NCBI GenBank assembly: GCA_014763885.1
Contig: JACXUO010000010.1
Coordinates: 1-34,001 of the forward strand
Length of the DNA stretch: 34,001 bases
Direction of reading: 5' to 3'
Origin: Campylobacterales bacterium
GTDB lineage: Bacteria > Campylobacterota > Campylobacteria > Campylobacterales > Sulfurovaceae
Under the pieces are notes generated by a model. That model saw only the letters and a list, made by a program, of their open reading frames with translations. It had not been told where the DNA came from and did no database searches. This document shows, piece after piece, positions 33,167 to 34,001 of this stretch. Both the position numbers and the translations under genes were made by a program. Numbering within the stretch: position 1 is the first letter of the stretch; each line of letters starts with the position of its first letter.

Positions 33167-33176
33167 AATTTCTTAT

Positions 33177-33209
33177 CGGTATTGAGAAGCAGATCACTTC
33201 TTGATACCG
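33177..33209. terminator. Hairpin between convergent ccsBA and yjbQ-like genes
   Basis: CGGTATTGAGAAG (33177-33189) and CTTCTTGATACCG (33197-33209) form a 13-bp stem with two G-T pairs and a 7-base loop, ten bases after the ccsBA stop. A T-run is lacking on both strands, so the terminator role is inferred from position between convergent genes. Confidence 0.45.
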
Positions 33210-33256
33210 GGGCTACCTGCTAACTCCATTTTCTTACTTCTCTGACAAAATATCTA

Positions 33257-33673
33257 TTAACGATACATTGTCATTACTATCTTCCGGCTTCCGCCATACT
33301 CTCTATGTTCCCCCAGATAGATTCCCTGCCAGGTTCCAAGATTCATCCTGCCGTTGGTGATCGGGATTGTCAGTGAGTTCCCAAGGAGCGATGCTTTGAT
33401 GTGTGCGGGCATATCATCAGCACCTTCGTAGGTGTGGATATAGTAGGGCTTCTCATCCGCGATATCACTGAAAAAACGATCCATATCCTCTCGTACCGTA
33501 GGATCGGCATTTTCATTGATGCTGAGAGAGGCGCTGGTGTGTTTGATAAAGAGGTGAAGCAGTCCGTTCTCTACAGAAGTGAAAGCATCCAGTGCCTCTT
33601 CGATCTCATCTGTGATGAGATGAAAGCCTCGCGGTTTCGGTGGTAGTGTGATTGTTGTTTGCTCTATTGCCAT
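33257..33673 (-). CDS. YjbQ/UPF0047 family protein
   Basis: The 138-residue protein belongs to the YjbQ family, whose members have thiamine-phosphate synthase activity in vitro but an unclear physiological role. The family core is visible: [38 protein letters not shown] and [12 protein letters not shown], with His and Asp residues lining the active site. ATG at 33673 is chosen since homologues begin about here; an ATG at 33703 would add ten residues. No Shine-Dalgarno is seen at either. TATACT lies five bases before the chosen ATG, so the mRNA may be leaderless. Confidence 0.85.
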   Translation of the reverse strand: MAIEQTTITLPPKPRGFHLITDEIEEALDAFTSVENGLLHLFIKHTSASLSINENADPTVREDMDRFFSDIADEKPYYIHTYEGADDMPAHIKASLLGNSLTIPITNGRMNLGTWQGIYLGEHREYGGSRKIVMTMYR

Positions 33674-33782
33674 AGCAAAGTATACTATAGTATTTTTTAT
33701 CATAGCGCAATACCTGGTACATAGATACTACACTTACCATTGTGTATACTATTCTTGAGCGATGCATAAACAAGGAGCAGGG

Positions 33783-33914
33783 ATGAAGGAGTTTATGGGA
33801 GAATTGCAGGTATTATTTGGGTATCCGCGTAATATCATTTTGTTGGCGATACGTTTTGTGCTTGCCTATGGGTTTAGCCAGCCGGCAATTCTGAAAATGA
33901 ACAGGGTCTGGTAA
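33783..33914 (+). pseudogene. Truncated DoxX-like membrane protein gene
   Basis: A well-formed start (ATG at 33783, AAGGAG five bases upstream, TATACT at 33745-33750) opens a frame of only 43 codons. The peptide resembles the first helix of DoxX-family proteins: NIILLAIRFVLAYGFSQPA followed by ILKMN. It then ends NRVW-stop, where the sequence changes to what looks like the end of an insertion sequence (from about 33904). DoxX proteins have four helices and about 130-150 residues, so this copy lost most of its length by insertion. The rest of the gene may lie beyond the element. Confidence 0.55.
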
Positions 33915-34001
33915 ACTTTAAGAACCAAAAAGGTATCTTAAAGTATGAGCAGAAGGGCATTCAACAAGTATTACAATCGTTCGCATATTTCAGAGGGTAA
34001 A
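33904..34001 (+). mobile_element. IS1595-like insertion sequence, left end
   Basis: From about 33904 (GGGTCTGG...) the sequence no longer continues the DoxX-like frame. Forty bases later a transposase-like gene opens. The element runs off the right edge, so neither the second terminal repeat nor a target duplication can be seen. The boundary is inferred from the break in the DoxX-like frame. Confidence 0.5.
33944..34001 (+). CDS. IS1595-like transposase, N-terminal fragment
   Basis: The ATG at 33944 starts an open frame reaching the window edge after 19 codons. The peptide MSRRAFNKYYNRSHISEGK resembles the start of IS1595-family transposases, in which an (R/N)-(S/A)-H-I-S-E-x-K-F segment precedes a helix-turn-helix. 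The fragment is too short for a firm family call. Confidence 0.5.

Overview
The window looks like a chromosomal segment of a chemolithotrophic Campylobacterota (epsilonproteobacterial) genome, most like Sulfurovum or its relatives. This is inferred from gene content and protein style, not from a database match. The main pointers are a fused ResB/ResC cytochrome c synthase of the NrfI/CcsBA type, an NrfJ-like periplasmic protein, a multihaem c-type cytochrome, and the order rlmH - dksA-like - two-TM protein - dus, which matches the Campylobacter jejuni order Cj0126c to Cj0123c as I recall it. Most genes have clear Shine-Dalgarno sites. No rRNA, tRNA or CRISPR array was seen.

Layout. (1) 1-231 is the 5' end of an IS256-family element, followed by an AT-rich gap with two back-to-back inverted repeats. 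(2) 556-5252, minus strand: a permease split into two overlapping half-genes, an aldonolactone-oxidase-like flavoenzyme, and two tandem paralogous membrane histidine kinases with no response regulator beside them. (3) 5333-6589, plus strand: a DUF2237 protein and an EamA transporter. (4) 6603-8809, minus strand: a compact set of M20 (CPG2-like) peptidase, low-molecular-weight phosphatase and FMN split-barrel protein. (5) 8971-14036, plus strand: two ATP-grasp ligases and a large M14 zinc carboxypeptidase, divergent from the M20 gene across an operator-like region. (6) 14119-20674, plus strand: rlmH, a dksA-like gene, a two-TM protein, dus, a TauE/SafE exporter and uvrA. (7) 20704-24703: a small membrane protein (minus), then polA and a six-TM protein (plus). 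(8) 24713-33166: a seven-haem cytochrome flanked by two MORN-repeat periplasmic paralogues (all minus), then an NrfJ-like protein, a small secreted protein and the fused cytochrome c synthase (plus). (9) 33257-34001: a YjbQ family gene, a DoxX-like gene cut short, and the start of an IS1595-like transposase.

How the genes may work together. The best candidate for an undescribed system is region 5. A canonical RimK-like ATP-grasp enzyme, a second ATP-grasp protein that lacks the usual metal-binding Asn and carries a helix-hairpin-helix tail, and a carboxypeptidase without a signal peptide form a plausible amino-acid ligation and removal (writer/eraser) module. A glutamate-carboxypeptidase-type M20 gene is read divergently from the same regulatory gap. 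Region 8 is a periplasmic respiratory module: an electron-carrying or catalytic multihaem protein, companions of unknown role, and the haem-attachment machinery. The conserved core genes (polA, uvrA, dus, rlmH) are ordinary. Mobile elements at both edges, one of which seems to have truncated a gene, suggest recent rearrangement around the window.
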